A DNA stretch of 64,000 nucleotides from Psychrobacter maritimus. Lineage in GTDB: Bacteria; Pseudomonadota; Gammaproteobacteria; Pseudomonadales; Moraxellaceae. Below are positions 20,298 through 30,282 of this stretch, one piece after another. The first letter of the stretch is position 1; each line of letters starts with the position of its first letter. Location of the stretch: positions 496,001 to 560,000 of the forward strand of contig NZ_CAJHAJ010000002.1 in assembly GCF_904846345.1 (NCBI RefSeq). The letters run 5' to 3'. Below the pieces are notes generated by a model, which saw only the letters and a list, made by a program, of their open reading frames with translations, made no database searches and was not told where the DNA came from. A program made the position numbers and the translations under genes.

Positions 20298-20325
20298 ATT
20301 AAATCTCTCAAAGTAGGCATTCGTC

Positions 20326-21648
20326 TTATAAGCTAAAGTCTGCTAGTCCATCACCTTCATCTATGTCACCAAGGTCGCTCATATCGATGTCCATATCAGA
20401 AGGTGTTTCAGGGTCGATAGCTACGGATTGAATCAGATGATTCCATGAGATAGTAGGATTTTGGTCAATGACCGCCAGCATATCCAAAAAGGCTTTGATG
20501 GTATTGCGCGGCGTTCTAAAATAAGCATCGCCAATCGTTTGGCTACAGTGTTGCAAAAAAGCTTGTAGTGATTCATCGGGCACTAGGTACGCAGACTCAT
20601 CGCCGCCTGCATAAACGTGGCGTAGGTTTTTGAGCAAGATATAGAGCTCCTCTGGCGTTAGACTGGCTAAATGCAAGGCAGGAGAGGAATAATCAATCAC
20701 TCCTGCCTTCTTGGCAAAGCTATTGTCCGCCAAGCGCGTTTGCAGGGCATCGTAGCTGTATAAGCCTTTGCGCGGGTCGAGTAAAAACTCAGGTGTACCA
20801 CCTAATAAAAATCCTAAGTGTTCAGCTGTACCTTGCAAACAATCATTTAAGATACGCAAGATTTGCTCATAGTTGCCTTGACGCGCTTGCGTGCTATTGA
20901 GCTTATATAAATTTACCATCTCATCCAAATTCACCAATAATCCTTGATAACCGGCTTGGCGCACAAATAAGCTCATAATTTTTAGTGAATCATAAAAGGA
21001 GGCATCAGAGATAATCGTGCGTACGCCTAGGTCGCGTCTGGCATCGGTCTTAGTAGCATACTCCGCCCGTAGCCAGCGAATAGCGTTAGCTTTTAACTCG
21101 TCATTGCCTTCTTCGTGTCCTTGCCAATAAGCTTCGATAACTTTAGCAAAGTCATAGCCGCCTACCAGCTCAGTCAACTCAGACAAATTGTGCTGGATGA
21201 CGTCACTAATAGCTTCACCGCTACTGTCCGCCTGTTTGCGTGCTTCGGTAATAAAACGCTCAACCACACTAGCAAGACCATTACCGTCAGGCTTATTGCG
21301 CGTCGATAAGTTACGCATCAGCTCAGAATATAAGTTTCTCGCTTGCCCTGATGATGCTTGGATACGTCTATCAGGCGATAAATCGGCATTAACGGTGACC
21401 AGTTTACGCTCAAGTGCAATGGCGCGAACTACGCTTAAAAAGAAGGTTTTTCCTGACCCATATTCCCCAATAATCAATCGAAAGGCAGAGCCACCATCGG
21501 CCACACGCTCAATATCATCTATCAAAGCTTTTAGCTCATTAATACGCCCGACTTGGATATGCTGAATACCAACTTTGGGAGTCACACCAGACTTGAGCGA
21601 CTGAATAATTGCATCGCGCTCTTTGGCTCTGATTTTTTTACCGCTCAT
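20326..21648 (-). CDS. sngB: Shango-like SngB: DUF2791/BrxD-type P-loop ATPase
   Basis: 440-aa AAA-like ATPase. The Walker A LIIGEYGSGKTFFLSVVRA lies at about residues 58-76, a Walker B-like LLVNLDEMVNLYKL in the middle, and the sensor-like region FLLGGTPEFLLDPRKGLYSY further on. This sequence type is the DUF2791 family, which includes BrxD of BREX systems and the ATPase of Shango. It presumably couples ATP hydrolysis to the partner helicase. Strong AAAGGAA site before ATG; 35 bp after the TerB gene, so all three are likely one transcript. A short acidic C-terminus (DIDMSDLGDIDEGDG) could bind a partner. Confidence 0.82.
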   Translation of the reverse strand: MSGKKIRAKERDAIIQSLKSGVTPKVGIQHIQVGRINELKALIDDIERVADGGSAFRLIIGEYGSGKTFFLSVVRAIALERKLVTVNADLSPDRRIQASSGQARNLYSELMRNLSTRNKPDGNGLASVVERFITEARKQADSSGEAISDVIQHNLSELTELVGGYDFAKVIEAYWQGHEEGNDELKANAIRWLRAEYATKTDARRDLGVRTIISDASFYDSLKIMSLFVRQAGYQGLLVNLDEMVNLYKLNSTQARQGNYEQILRILNDCLQGTAEHLGFLLGGTPEFLLDPRKGLYSYDALQTRLADNSFAKKAGVIDYSSPALHLASLTPEELYILLKNLRHVYAGGDESAYLVPDESLQAFLQHCSQTIGDAYFRTPRNTIKAFLDMLAVIDQNPTISWNHLIQSVAIDPETPSDMDIDMSDLGDIDEGDGLADFSL

Positions 21649-21683
21649 ATTTATTCCTTTTTTAAAGTGCTACTTTTAATCTG

Positions 21684-24089
21684 TTATGAATGTAAAGCTT
21701 TTAATTCTTCGACAATCTCAAAATCGACGATGACTTCATCATCATCTTCTAGTACGGGCGCGTCAACGTGGTCGTATGCCCAGTCGTTAATGGTTTCAAT
21801 AGCGCCATTTATCATCAAATTTAAGGATTCGCACAACTCGTTAACCGCTTCACGTTGCCATACCTCAGCACTGATAAGCGCTTGATACAATTGACTGTGA
21901 CTGCTATCTAGTCCGTCTATAATCGCCTCATTATCTAAGTTTTCTGTAGGCGCACTACCTTGATAATCAGTCGCTGTCTTATCGCCCCCTTCTAAGGGTT
22001 CGTTTTCTTCTGTTTCATTCTCAGCTACTTCATCCTCAACCGAAAAAATACTGCTTAGCATCGCTTTCGCCACTGCTGTCTCGCGTTCGTGTAGCGCCAA
22101 TAGTTCGGCATCGAAACTAAATGAAGGGCTGCCTTGACTACTGTTCTTAGTTTGCGGTGTATTATTTGTGTTCGTATGTACTTTTTTACTGGTCGTCAGC
22201 TGATGAATATCACTGGTCACTAACGTTTTATCCAAACCTAAAGCTTGATATAACTTTTCTATTTGTTTGATTTGACTGGGTTCAATATTGCCATTCGCTA
22301 AAGCCACGGTAATGATAAAACGGCTGATAAAGCCAATATATTGCTCGTCAAGCGTCGCCAAGTTAGCCTTTAGACCCGCCATATTGGCAGGGGTATTTAA
22401 TTGCCATAGCAAATAAGCGGTCAGTGACTCTTTCTCTGTAGAGGTCAGCTGACTGTCTTGATTGAGCAGCGTCAATAGCGTATCAACTTCCCTTTTATCA
22501 ACATAGCCGTTAATAGTCGCTACCATTGCCCCTAATCTCATGGCTAAGCTGACTTGATAGAAAGACGAACTGGGCTCAAAGCCCTCACCACGGGCGCTAT
22601 GCCCACCAGAAAATAGTACGGCATAACCGTCCGATTGCAAGCGCGTCTGATGATAACGCTGGTCGGGAGCCAAACCAAAACCCGCCAGCTCTACTAAATT
22701 AATAATCAGCTCATTTTGTTTTTTACTCAGTGTTTTGCCAGCGGTTTGTAGCGGAGATTCGTCTAAATATGCCCACAATGCTTTAGTCGTGGTCAGCCCT
22801 TCATCGTTTGCTATAACAGAATCCGCCCAAGTTTTAAATTGTTCAATAACAGGATGATGGATGCTATGAAGCAAAGGCTTTGGTAGTAACATAATAGCGG
22901 TAATATCATCAGCCGAGCTGTCCTCCTTGCCCAAATAACGACTGTAAGTATCTAAGGCGTCGTTACACTTCTCAGCGATAGTTATCAATTTTTTGACAGG
23001 TGCTCGTAGAACGCTTGGGTCTGGCAGGTCATCAAGGGTAAGCTCTACACTGACAATAGAGCGACTGGCAGCGTTATAGTTGAGCTTGAGCCGAGTCTTA
23101 TTAACAGGAGCGATGAATCCGTTTGGATAATTATCATGGTAAAGGATTTCGAACAAATCTTTAAACGCCTCTTCACAGCGCTTGGCAGGGGTTTTAAAGT
23201 TGTATTCATTGGAATATACCAACCATTCCCACGCTAATGGCGCTGGAATAGGCTCTTGCAGCGCTACTGCCTTTGCCAAACGCATCTTAAAGTTTAAGTT
23301 TTGGCTAGTTATAGGCGGTGTCGGCAAATGTCCCGTTTGCGCTTTATCTTCAAATAATAATGAGCGGATGAGAGTCATAAAGGATAAAAAATGCGCTGAA
23401 TAACTATCAAACGAAGCAGACTGATTACCGTAGATGCGATTAAGCCTTACGACCTCTTTATAAATAGCAATAAACTCAGCGTCAGAGATGACATCATCAT
23501 TAATATGCTCAATAATATAGCGCTCAAAACCGCTAAAATAGATGAATACATAGCCGATAGGCGTACTCGGATGCGCGCGCGCTGAGGCGAGCCAATCAAG
23601 ATAAGCGCCTCGACACTTAGCAGACAAACGCTCAAAACTTGGCCAATAGCCAAGCGACTCATCATGATAAATTTGCGAGAGATTATGAATGACGTTTGGC
23701 GAGCTGGCAGGTAAGCTGTCATCGACCAGCGCAGGCTCACAGCCAAACCCCGTTAGCATTTTGAGCTGGCCGCCAAGATAATAAAAACCGCGATTAATAG
23801 AGCGGCCGTTAATAGTTAAGTATTCGTTTTCTTTAACCCAGCGTCCTAGCTGTTTATTAGATGAATCGCTAGCAGTGATGGATTTAGCGGATGAGATAAT
23901 AAATGACGCAAACTCATCGTTATCATCATATTGAGTAGAACGGCTATCTCTACGAAAGCTATAAGAATTGTCGGGTTTGATATCAGGGGGTAATTCTATA
24001 AAGGTGGGCTTCGCTGTTTTATTACCTTGAGCATCGACATCGTACTTTTGTGTAAATAGTGCCTTCACATCTGCAATAAAATTCTTCAT
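21684..24089 (-). CDS. sngA: Shango-like SngA: TerB-N/TerB/TerB-C domain protein
   Basis: 801 aa. The N-terminal third contains the TerB-N signature (RWVKENEYLTINGRSINRGF then YYLGGQL, about residues 83-107). The middle has a TerB-like all-helical module (AMRLGAMVATINGYVDKREV, about 523-542, and a second acidic helix pair near ALANGNIEPSQIKQIEKL). The C-terminus, about 680-801, is very acidic and fits TerB-C. TerB domains are thought to bind metal through acidic residues. No signal peptide, so cytoplasmic. First of the three Shango-type genes. There is no terZ/terD gene beside it, which argues against a tellurite-resistance operon. Confidence 0.8.
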   Translation of the reverse strand: MKNFIADVKALFTQKYDVDAQGNKTAKPTFIELPPDIKPDNSYSFRRDSRSTQYDDNDEFASFIISSAKSITASDSSNKQLGRWVKENEYLTINGRSINRGFYYLGGQLKMLTGFGCEPALVDDSLPASSPNVIHNLSQIYHDESLGYWPSFERLSAKCRGAYLDWLASARAHPSTPIGYVFIYFSGFERYIIEHINDDVISDAEFIAIYKEVVRLNRIYGNQSASFDSYSAHFLSFMTLIRSLLFEDKAQTGHLPTPPITSQNLNFKMRLAKAVALQEPIPAPLAWEWLVYSNEYNFKTPAKRCEEAFKDLFEILYHDNYPNGFIAPVNKTRLKLNYNAASRSIVSVELTLDDLPDPSVLRAPVKKLITIAEKCNDALDTYSRYLGKEDSSADDITAIMLLPKPLLHSIHHPVIEQFKTWADSVIANDEGLTTTKALWAYLDESPLQTAGKTLSKKQNELIINLVELAGFGLAPDQRYHQTRLQSDGYAVLFSGGHSARGEGFEPSSSFYQVSLAMRLGAMVATINGYVDKREVDTLLTLLNQDSQLTSTEKESLTAYLLWQLNTPANMAGLKANLATLDEQYIGFISRFIITVALANGNIEPSQIKQIEKLYQALGLDKTLVTSDIHQLTTSKKVHTNTNNTPQTKNSSQGSPSFSFDAELLALHERETAVAKAMLSSIFSVEDEVAENETEENEPLEGGDKTATDYQGSAPTENLDNEAIIDGLDSSHSQLYQALISAEVWQREAVNELCESLNLMINGAIETINDWAYDHVDAPVLEDDDEVIVDFEIVEELKALHS

Positions 24090-24216
24090 GGAATATAAAG
24101 TCCGTACTAAGTAGTGCCAATGTCATTGTATAGAAGCGCGTAATCCTATCTATTCTAGCAACAAACGTGCATTTTTTATGCCTGTATTTTTATATTTATT
24201 TATCAAAATAATTAAC

Positions 24217-26418
24217 CTACCACCACACTGGGTCATCACTTTCTTCTCTAGGCTTTTTAGCTGTCTCGACCGTTAACTTATCAGCAGGTAGCTCAGCAAT
24301 AAATCTTGAGGGCTTATCAAAGTATCCTGAATAGCTTGAGAAGTACTCTGGCGCGGTTAAAAACAATCTGCTCTTAGCGCGACTGCAGGCAACATAAAAC
24401 AGCTTACGCTCCTCCTCTAACTCTTCAAAATCACTGAGCGAGCGATAGTGCGGCGTCATACCATCGACGAGAGAATTGACAAATACAACAGGCCATTCAA
24501 GTCCTTTGGCACTATGAATGGTAGAAATGGTGACTTTATCATGACTATCTTCGCCTTTTTCAGGTTCGCCTGCGGTAACAACTGAATCATTGGGCGGATC
24601 AAGGGCAAGATTTTCTAAGAATTTATCAAGACTGTCATGTTCTGTTGCTAAATTTTTGAGTACACGAAAGTCTTCGCTACGTTCACGCCAATTCTCTTCA
24701 ATCGTTTTTAGCAGAGGAATATAAAACTCTAGAATCCCCTCAATCACCATTTCGACTGACTCTGCCTGACTGGCTTTGGTCAAAGTCGTATGCAATGATT
24801 TAAGCTGTGGGCTTTTTTTCGCAAATGACGGTAATAGTAGCGGCTCGAAAGTATTGTTGTTAACGTTACTATTAACATTATTATTCACATTGCTATCGGC
24901 ATTAATGGCTTGGGTCAAGCGCGTTGCCGTTACTGCCCCCACCCCTTTAAACAAGGTTAAAATACGGTGCCATGCAATCGTATCATTTGGGTTATAGAGT
25001 ATTTTGACAAAGGCTAAGACGTCCTTGATATGGCGTCTTTCAATAAAGCGGATGCCGCCTACGACAATAAAGGGAATATTGCGCTCCATAAATTCAAGCT
25101 GAACGTAGTTGGATTGAAAAGACGTGCGGCACAAGACGGCAAAATCTTGATAATCGTAATCCGGTTTTAATTCGATAATTTTATCAGCTATATATTTAGC
25201 CTCTTTCGTTTCGTCACTTAAACGGCGAAAAACTGGCTTTATGCCTTCTATAGATGCGCCCGAGTACAATTGCTTTTGATAGCCTAACGTAATTTGAGCC
25301 GATAAAGCATTGATATAATCAAGCACCGCTGGCGTACTGCGATAATTTTGCTCTAGCTTAATCAGTTTTGCTTCGGGATAGCTTTCGCCAAATAATAAGA
25401 TATTTTCATAATTGGCACCGCGAAAAGCATAAATACTTTGGTTATCATCACCAACGACCATCAGCGATACCGACGCAGGCGCACAGATGAGGTCAATGAG
25501 TTCTTTTTGCGGAATATTGGTGTCTTGATATTCATCGACCATGACATAACGATAGTGCTTTTGTAGTAGCTGACGAAAGGTGTCATTGTGCTTTAGATGG
25601 CGCACCACTTGGCTGATGATGTCATCAAAATCGTATAAATGGTTGGCGCGCTTATACTCATGAAAGTCGACCGCCAATTGCTCAATAACTGGAATATGCA
25701 CGGCGATATCAGGATAACTGCTTTCAATTAAGTCACGAATATGAATGCGCCGATTTCTAGAGGTTGAGAAGATATTTTGCAAGGTTTTTTTGCGCGGAAA
25801 TGCCTGATTGGTTATTTTGGTCGGATACTTTTTTTCTTTATTAATTAAATCAATAGCGTCTTCACTGTCACCGGTATCTAAAATAGTAAAGCGCGGATTG
25901 ATACCAAGTAGCCCAGAATATTGGCGCAATAACATATTACAAAATGAGTGAAAAGTGCCGCTAGTGATATCATTTAACGCCTTACCGTTTATGTGACTAT
26001 TATCATCTAGACGGCTTGCCAGCAAAGTTCTAGCGCGACTTTTAATCTCATTGGCCGCTTTACGGGTAAAGGTCAATAGCAGAATCTCTTTTGGCGCTAC
26101 ACCATTTTCTATCAGGTAGCTGGTTCTGTAGGTCAGGGTTTTGGTTTTACCAGAACCTGCACCGGCGATAACCAACACCTTGCCCTCAGTTGTGGTAGCA
26201 GCCAATAACTGATTAGGATTTAACTCACTGGCATAATCCACTTGCAACCCTAAATGACTGGCAAGCCGTTGCTCTAATATTTCAGCATCCGCATTTATCA
26301 AATTGGCCTCGAGCTTTTTAATTGCCTGCTCAAGCCGCGTAAGCTTGGGTTTCATGTCAACGAAATTTTGCGGATAATTATAATGGTGGGTAGCAAAAAT
26401 GGTGGTCATTATTAACAA
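24217..26418 (-). CDS. UvrD/Rep family ATP-dependent DNA helicase
   Basis: Superfamily 1A helicase, 733 aa. Motifs: Q motif LNPNQLLAA, Walker A IAGAGSGKTKTL (about 81-92), TFTRKAANEIK (Ia), DEYQDTN (II), VGDDNQSIYAFRGA (III), LEQNYRST (IV), TISTIHSAKGLEWPVVF (V) and EEERKLFYVACSRA (VI). An Asn/Val-rich low-complexity insert is at about 504-522. It lies 127 bp upstream of the TerB gene in the same direction, so it may belong to the defence block or be a chromosomal repair helicase at its border. I cannot decide which. ATG codons at residues 1 and 4 compete as starts. Confidence 0.85.
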   Translation of the reverse strand: MLIMTTIFATHHYNYPQNFVDMKPKLTRLEQAIKKLEANLINADAEILEQRLASHLGLQVDYASELNPNQLLAATTTEGKVLVIAGAGSGKTKTLTYRTSYLIENGVAPKEILLLTFTRKAANEIKSRARTLLASRLDDNSHINGKALNDITSGTFHSFCNMLLRQYSGLLGINPRFTILDTGDSEDAIDLINKEKKYPTKITNQAFPRKKTLQNIFSTSRNRRIHIRDLIESSYPDIAVHIPVIEQLAVDFHEYKRANHLYDFDDIISQVVRHLKHNDTFRQLLQKHYRYVMVDEYQDTNIPQKELIDLICAPASVSLMVVGDDNQSIYAFRGANYENILLFGESYPEAKLIKLEQNYRSTPAVLDYINALSAQITLGYQKQLYSGASIEGIKPVFRRLSDETKEAKYIADKIIELKPDYDYQDFAVLCRTSFQSNYVQLEFMERNIPFIVVGGIRFIERRHIKDVLAFVKILYNPNDTIAWHRILTLFKGVGAVTATRLTQAINADSNVNNNVNSNVNNNTFEPLLLPSFAKKSPQLKSLHTTLTKASQAESVEMVIEGILEFYIPLLKTIEENWRERSEDFRVLKNLATEHDSLDKFLENLALDPPNDSVVTAGEPEKGEDSHDKVTISTIHSAKGLEWPVVFVNSLVDGMTPHYRSLSDFEELEEERKLFYVACSRAKSRLFLTAPEYFSSYSGYFDKPSRFIAELPADKLTVETAKKPREESDDPVWW

Positions 26419-26707
26419 TTGCCTTTGGTATGGTTTATCGTACTAGCTATTGATGACAGCGCAGCAGCATGCATCATCATTTATAGGTAGTAGCTTATCA
26501 TAATAGGCAAAGCTCTGAGGGTCGTTGATAACGAGTATTGATATTAAATGGCAGTATTAAGTATTGTTATTGACCATAAGAATTGGAACAGTAAGCACAA
26601 CAACCTCACCCATTTTGGCTGAAATTTGCTACAATATGCCCAATTTTGAGTTACTATTTTACGAAGTCTTATACTGACTGATTTTATTAATATATTGAGA
26701 GCATGTT

Positions 26708-27799
26708 ATGGGTTTTAATTGCGGCATTGTCGGTCTACCAAACGTGGGTAAATCCACCCTGTTTAACGCCTTGACCAAAGCGGGTATCGCCGCTGAAAAC
26801 TTTCCATTTTGTACCAAAGATCCCAATACCGGTATCGTACCTGTGCCAGATCCACGCCTGAAAAAACTGGCTGATATCGTCAAGCCTGAGCGCGTATTGC
26901 CAACGACGATGGAGTTTGTTGATATCGCAGGATTGGTCGCGGGCGCCTCAAAAGGCGAAGGTATGGGCAACCAGTTTTTAGCCAATATTCGCGAGACCGA
27001 TGCGATTGCTCACGTGGTACGCTGCTTTGATGATGACAACGTCGTCCACGTTGACGGCCGCGTCAGCCCTATCGATGACATCGAAACCATCAATACCGAA
27101 TTGGCATTGGCAGATTTAGAAGCCGTTGAGCGCGCTATCCACAACTTAAGCAAAAAAGCCAAAGGCGGTGATAAAGACGCCTCTGCTATGCTCGATATTT
27201 TCAAAAAAATCGAGCCTTTATTAGCAGAAGGTAAAGCGGCTCGCGCTGCCAATTTAGACAAAGACGAACAAAAACTGATCAGAAGTTATGGTCTGATTAC
27301 CCTAAAGCCAACCATGTATATCGCTAACGTTGCTGAGGATGGTTTTGAGAATAATCCATATCTTGATGCAGTGCGTAACTACGCGACTGGCGAAGATTCT
27401 ATTGTCATTGCGCTATGTAACCAAATCGAATCTGAAATTGCTCAGCTTGATGAAGATGACAAAAAAGACTTCCTAGCTGAAATGGACATGGAAGAGGCTG
27501 GCCTTGATCAAGTCATTCGTGGCGGGTATGAGTTGCTTGATATGCAGACTTATTTCACTGCGGGCGTCAAAGAAGTCCGCGCTTGGACAGTTGCTGTTGG
27601 TGCAACGGCTCCTGAAGCCGCTGGTGTGATTCATACTGATTTTGAACGTGGCTTTATCCGCGCTGAAGTCATTGCTTATGATGACTTTATCGAATACAAC
27701 GGTGAAAAAGGCGCAGCTGCTGCTGGTAAATCACGTTTAGAAGGTAAAACCTATATCGTGCAAGATGGCGACGTGATGCATTTCCGCTTTAACGTTTAA
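26708..27799 (+). CDS. ychF: Redox-regulated ATPase YchF (OLA1 family)
   Basis: A TRAFAC-class P-loop NTPase that prefers ATP and associates with ribosomes. G1 motif [15 protein letters not shown], switch region [21 protein letters not shown]3 [17 protein letters not shown], and a C-terminal TGS domain ([15 protein letters not shown]...[14 protein letters not shown]...[15 protein letters not shown]). 363 aa is the standard length. Single gene with a terminator. Confidence 0.97.
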   Translation: MGFNCGIVGLPNVGKSTLFNALTKAGIAAENFPFCTKDPNTGIVPVPDPRLKKLADIVKPERVLPTTMEFVDIAGLVAGASKGEGMGNQFLANIRETDAIAHVVRCFDDDNVVHVDGRVSPIDDIETINTELALADLEAVERAIHNLSKKAKGGDKDASAMLDIFKKIEPLLAEGKAARAANLDKDEQKLIRSYGLITLKPTMYIANVAEDGFENNPYLDAVRNYATGEDSIVIALCNQIESEIAQLDEDDKKDFLAEMDMEEAGLDQVIRGGYELLDMQTYFTAGVKEVRAWTVAVGATAPEAAGVIHTDFERGFIRAEVIAYDDFIEYNGEKGAAAAGKSRLEGKTYIVQDGDVMHFRFNV

Positions 27800-27854
27800 C
27801 GTTCAAAGTTTAATAGAGCGGATTGCGTGTTACACAGTCTTAGTAGAGAACAAC

Positions 27855-27885
27855 CAAAAGCCAGCTTCAAAGCTGGCTTTTTTTA
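27855..27885 (+). terminator. Terminator of ychF
   Basis: AAAAGCCAGCTT and AAGCTGGCTTTTTTT arms with a T-run, 55 bp after the ychF stop. Confidence 0.9.
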
Positions 27886-27971
27886 TTATAATAAAGGGAA
27901 GAACGTTAGAATAATTAACCTCTCTAAAAACAACGATAAAATAAAATGATAAAAATAACGGACTATAACCT

Positions 27972-29390
27972 ATGACTGCTTCTGTTAATCAAATGCTTAA
28001 TTCCAGTGACCATTGGGCAAGGCTATTTAATGCGCAGCGTTTAGGGAGTCATAAAAAAGCCCCTGCCGAGGACAGCGCGCGCTCCTCCTTTCATAAAGAT
28101 TACGACAGGCTGGTGTTTTCACACTCCTTTCGCCAGCTTAACCAAAAAACCCAAGTCCATCCCCTGACCAATCAACTCGGTATTCATACGCGCTTAACAC
28201 ACTCGCTCGAAGTTTCTTGTATTGGACGCTCTTTGGGCATTATGGCAGCAGAAAAGCTGCATGATAAATTAGATGGTGGCTTACCAAATGGTGTCGCGCC
28301 CGCTGATGTCGGCGTCATTGTGCAAGCGGCTTGCCTTGCCCATGATATCGGCAATCCACCGTTTGGTCATGCCGGAGAGTACGCCATTCGTGACTGGTTT
28401 ATGCATCCTGAGCGTCAAAAGGTCTTGCATAACCTAAGTAGCAATGAGCAGTTGGATTTGCTGGCTTATGAAGGTAATGCGCAGGGATTTCGCATCCTTG
28501 CCCGCAATGAGCACCACCCTGATTTAGGTGGTATGCGCTTGACTTGCGCCACTTTGGGCGCGTTTATGAAATACCCTTGGCTTGCAACCCATAGCAACCT
28601 CATTTATCAAGGCAGTCCCACCACTAACATGCAAAAATTTGGCTGCTTTTATAGTGAGGCAGCTCAATTAGAAGAGTTAGCAGCCTGTTTACATCTGCCG
28701 CGCTCCGAGCAACACGATGGCTTTGCTCGTCATCCGCTGGCTTATTTATTGGAAGCGGCAGACGATATCTGCTATGCGCTGATAGATTTGGAGGATGGCA
28801 TCAATTTGAATATGCTAAGCTATGCGGAGGTTGCGGCTATTTTTTATGAGCTGATTGGCGAGCGCCCTGACACTCTTAATTTACCCACTCATGTGTCAGT
28901 CAGGCAGCATTTGGCATCGCTGCGGGCACGGGCAATGATGCGTTTGGTCAATGCTGTCACCGATGCTTTTGTAGCCAATAGTAACGCTATGCTGGCAGGG
29001 ACGCTACAGGGCAGCCTGTTTGCCCATTGTGATGCAACTGTGCAAAGCGGCATCACCCAAGCCAAGCAATTAGCACGTGAAAAAATATTTAATCACCCAA
29101 GTAAAGTACGCATGGAGCTGATGGCCAATCAATGCCTGCAGCGCCTGCTCGATGCTTTTATGCCATTGGCTTGGACAAATGAGACCAGTGCTTCCATAAC
29201 CCAAATGTCCTTTGAGCAGCAGCGTCTGCTAAAATTGCTACAGCCGCATCTCGATGAGCATCGTCGCGTTTTATCCGATGACACCTATGATAATATGCTC
29301 AATGTTTTAGACTTTATAACCGGTATGAATGACCATGAAGCGTATCGATTGGCGCAAGAGCTACAAGGACATTGGGGCACCATTGTTTAA
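27972..29390 (+). CDS. dgt: Deoxyguanosinetriphosphate triphosphohydrolase
   Basis: HD-domain enzyme that cleaves dGTP to deoxyguanosine and tripolyphosphate. Metal-binding motifs are visible: RLTHSLEVS, then AHDIGNPPFGHAGE, and further His/Asp residues in YLLEAADDICYALIDLEDG. The early DYDRLVFSHSFRQLNQKTQV stretch is typical. 472 aa matches the family. In other bacteria Dgt limits DNA substrate for phages and mutagenesis; nothing here links it to the defence block 1.5 kb away except proximity. Confidence 0.93.
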   Translation: MTASVNQMLNSSDHWARLFNAQRLGSHKKAPAEDSARSSFHKDYDRLVFSHSFRQLNQKTQVHPLTNQLGIHTRLTHSLEVSCIGRSLGIMAAEKLHDKLDGGLPNGVAPADVGVIVQAACLAHDIGNPPFGHAGEYAIRDWFMHPERQKVLHNLSSNEQLDLLAYEGNAQGFRILARNEHHPDLGGMRLTCATLGAFMKYPWLATHSNLIYQGSPTTNMQKFGCFYSEAAQLEELAACLHLPRSEQHDGFARHPLAYLLEAADDICYALIDLEDGINLNMLSYAEVAAIFYELIGERPDTLNLPTHVSVRQHLASLRARAMMRLVNAVTDAFVANSNAMLAGTLQGSLFAHCDATVQSGITQAKQLAREKIFNHPSKVRMELMANQCLQRLLDAFMPLAWTNETSASITQMSFEQQRLLKLLQPHLDEHRRVLSDDTYDNMLNVLDFITGMNDHEAYRLAQELQGHWGTIV

Positions 29391-29554
29391 ACCGCAAGTT
29401 TAAAAAGAAGTCTAGAATTAATTTAAAACCAAGCTTAAAATTCAGTCTAAAACCAATTCTAAAAACTGGACAATCAACGATAACCGTCTATTTCATTCGT
29501 ATTTTCGCAATGAAATGAGTATGATAGACCTCTATCAGGTAATTTTGAAATATT

Positions 29555-30235
29555 ATGAGTAGTCGCGAACAAAAGAAACTTCAAACACGGCACGCTTTTT
29601 TTAATGCGGTGCTCGATTTATGTATGACGGGGCAATCTTTTAGCTCAATCAGTCTCAGACAAGTCACGCGCGAGGTTGGCGTGGTGCCGACCGCCTTTTA
29701 TCGCCATTTTGATGACATGGAATCGCTCGGCCGTGCCTTGGTTATCGAAGAGTTGGGCGGTACGCTAGCAACCTTAAGTGACAACCTGCAAATTGGTCGC
29801 AAACGTAGCTTTGAGCGTCAAATCGCTAAAAGTATCCAGATGTTTTTATATATGGTCAGCGAGCAGCCGTGCTATTGGCAATTTTTAGTCAGTGAACGCT
29901 ATGGCGGCTCAGAAGCGGTACGCAAAGCCATCAATGAGCTGATTAAAAACCACGGGCAGAGTCTAGCAGACGATTTAGCCCTACAACCTGCTTTTGCCCA
30001 TATCAATACTTATGACCGCAGGCTATTGGCTGAGGCTGGGGTCAATATGTTCTTTTCCTGGATTATTGATTGGCTAGAGCTGACCTATACCGAAGACCAT
30101 GATGATGAAGTCGACTTGGCTGATATTGAAGATAAAAAACAGCTGATGCTGCATAATTGTACACGGCAAGCACAGATGCTGTTTTATGGTGCTTACAACT
30201 GGAAATCTACTGAAGAAACCCGTTTAAGTGATTAA
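29555..30235 (+). CDS. TetR family regulator, FabR-like
   Basis: 226 aa. The N-terminal helix-turn-helix SSISLRQVTREVGVVPTAFYRHFDDMESLG (about 28-57) is very close in form to FabR and DesT, which repress unsaturated fatty acid genes. The ligand domain contains QPCYWQFLVSERYGG, again FabR-like. No desaturase or fab gene is adjacent, so the target is inferred only. It is downstream of dgt by 164 bp, with a separate promoter likely. Confidence 0.78.
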   Translation: MSSREQKKLQTRHAFFNAVLDLCMTGQSFSSISLRQVTREVGVVPTAFYRHFDDMESLGRALVIEELGGTLATLSDNLQIGRKRSFERQIAKSIQMFLYMVSEQPCYWQFLVSERYGGSEAVRKAINELIKNHGQSLADDLALQPAFAHINTYDRRLLAEAGVNMFFSWIIDWLELTYTEDHDDEVDLADIEDKKQLMLHNCTRQAQMLFYGAYNWKSTEETRLSD

Positions 30236-30282
30236 TTGGGCTTAATTTTTGCACGTTATTTAGCATTGGCTATCTATAACCA

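Noticed and set aside
17946-21648. ATPase and helicase read as part of a BREX type 2 locus (BrxD, BrxHI).
   Set aside because: No pglX methylase, pglZ phosphatase or brxC is present, and the TerB partner fits Shango better.
21684-24089. TerB protein read as part of a tellurite-resistance (ter) operon.
   Set aside because: No terZ, terC, terD or terE nearby; the partners are an ATPase and helicase as in Shango.
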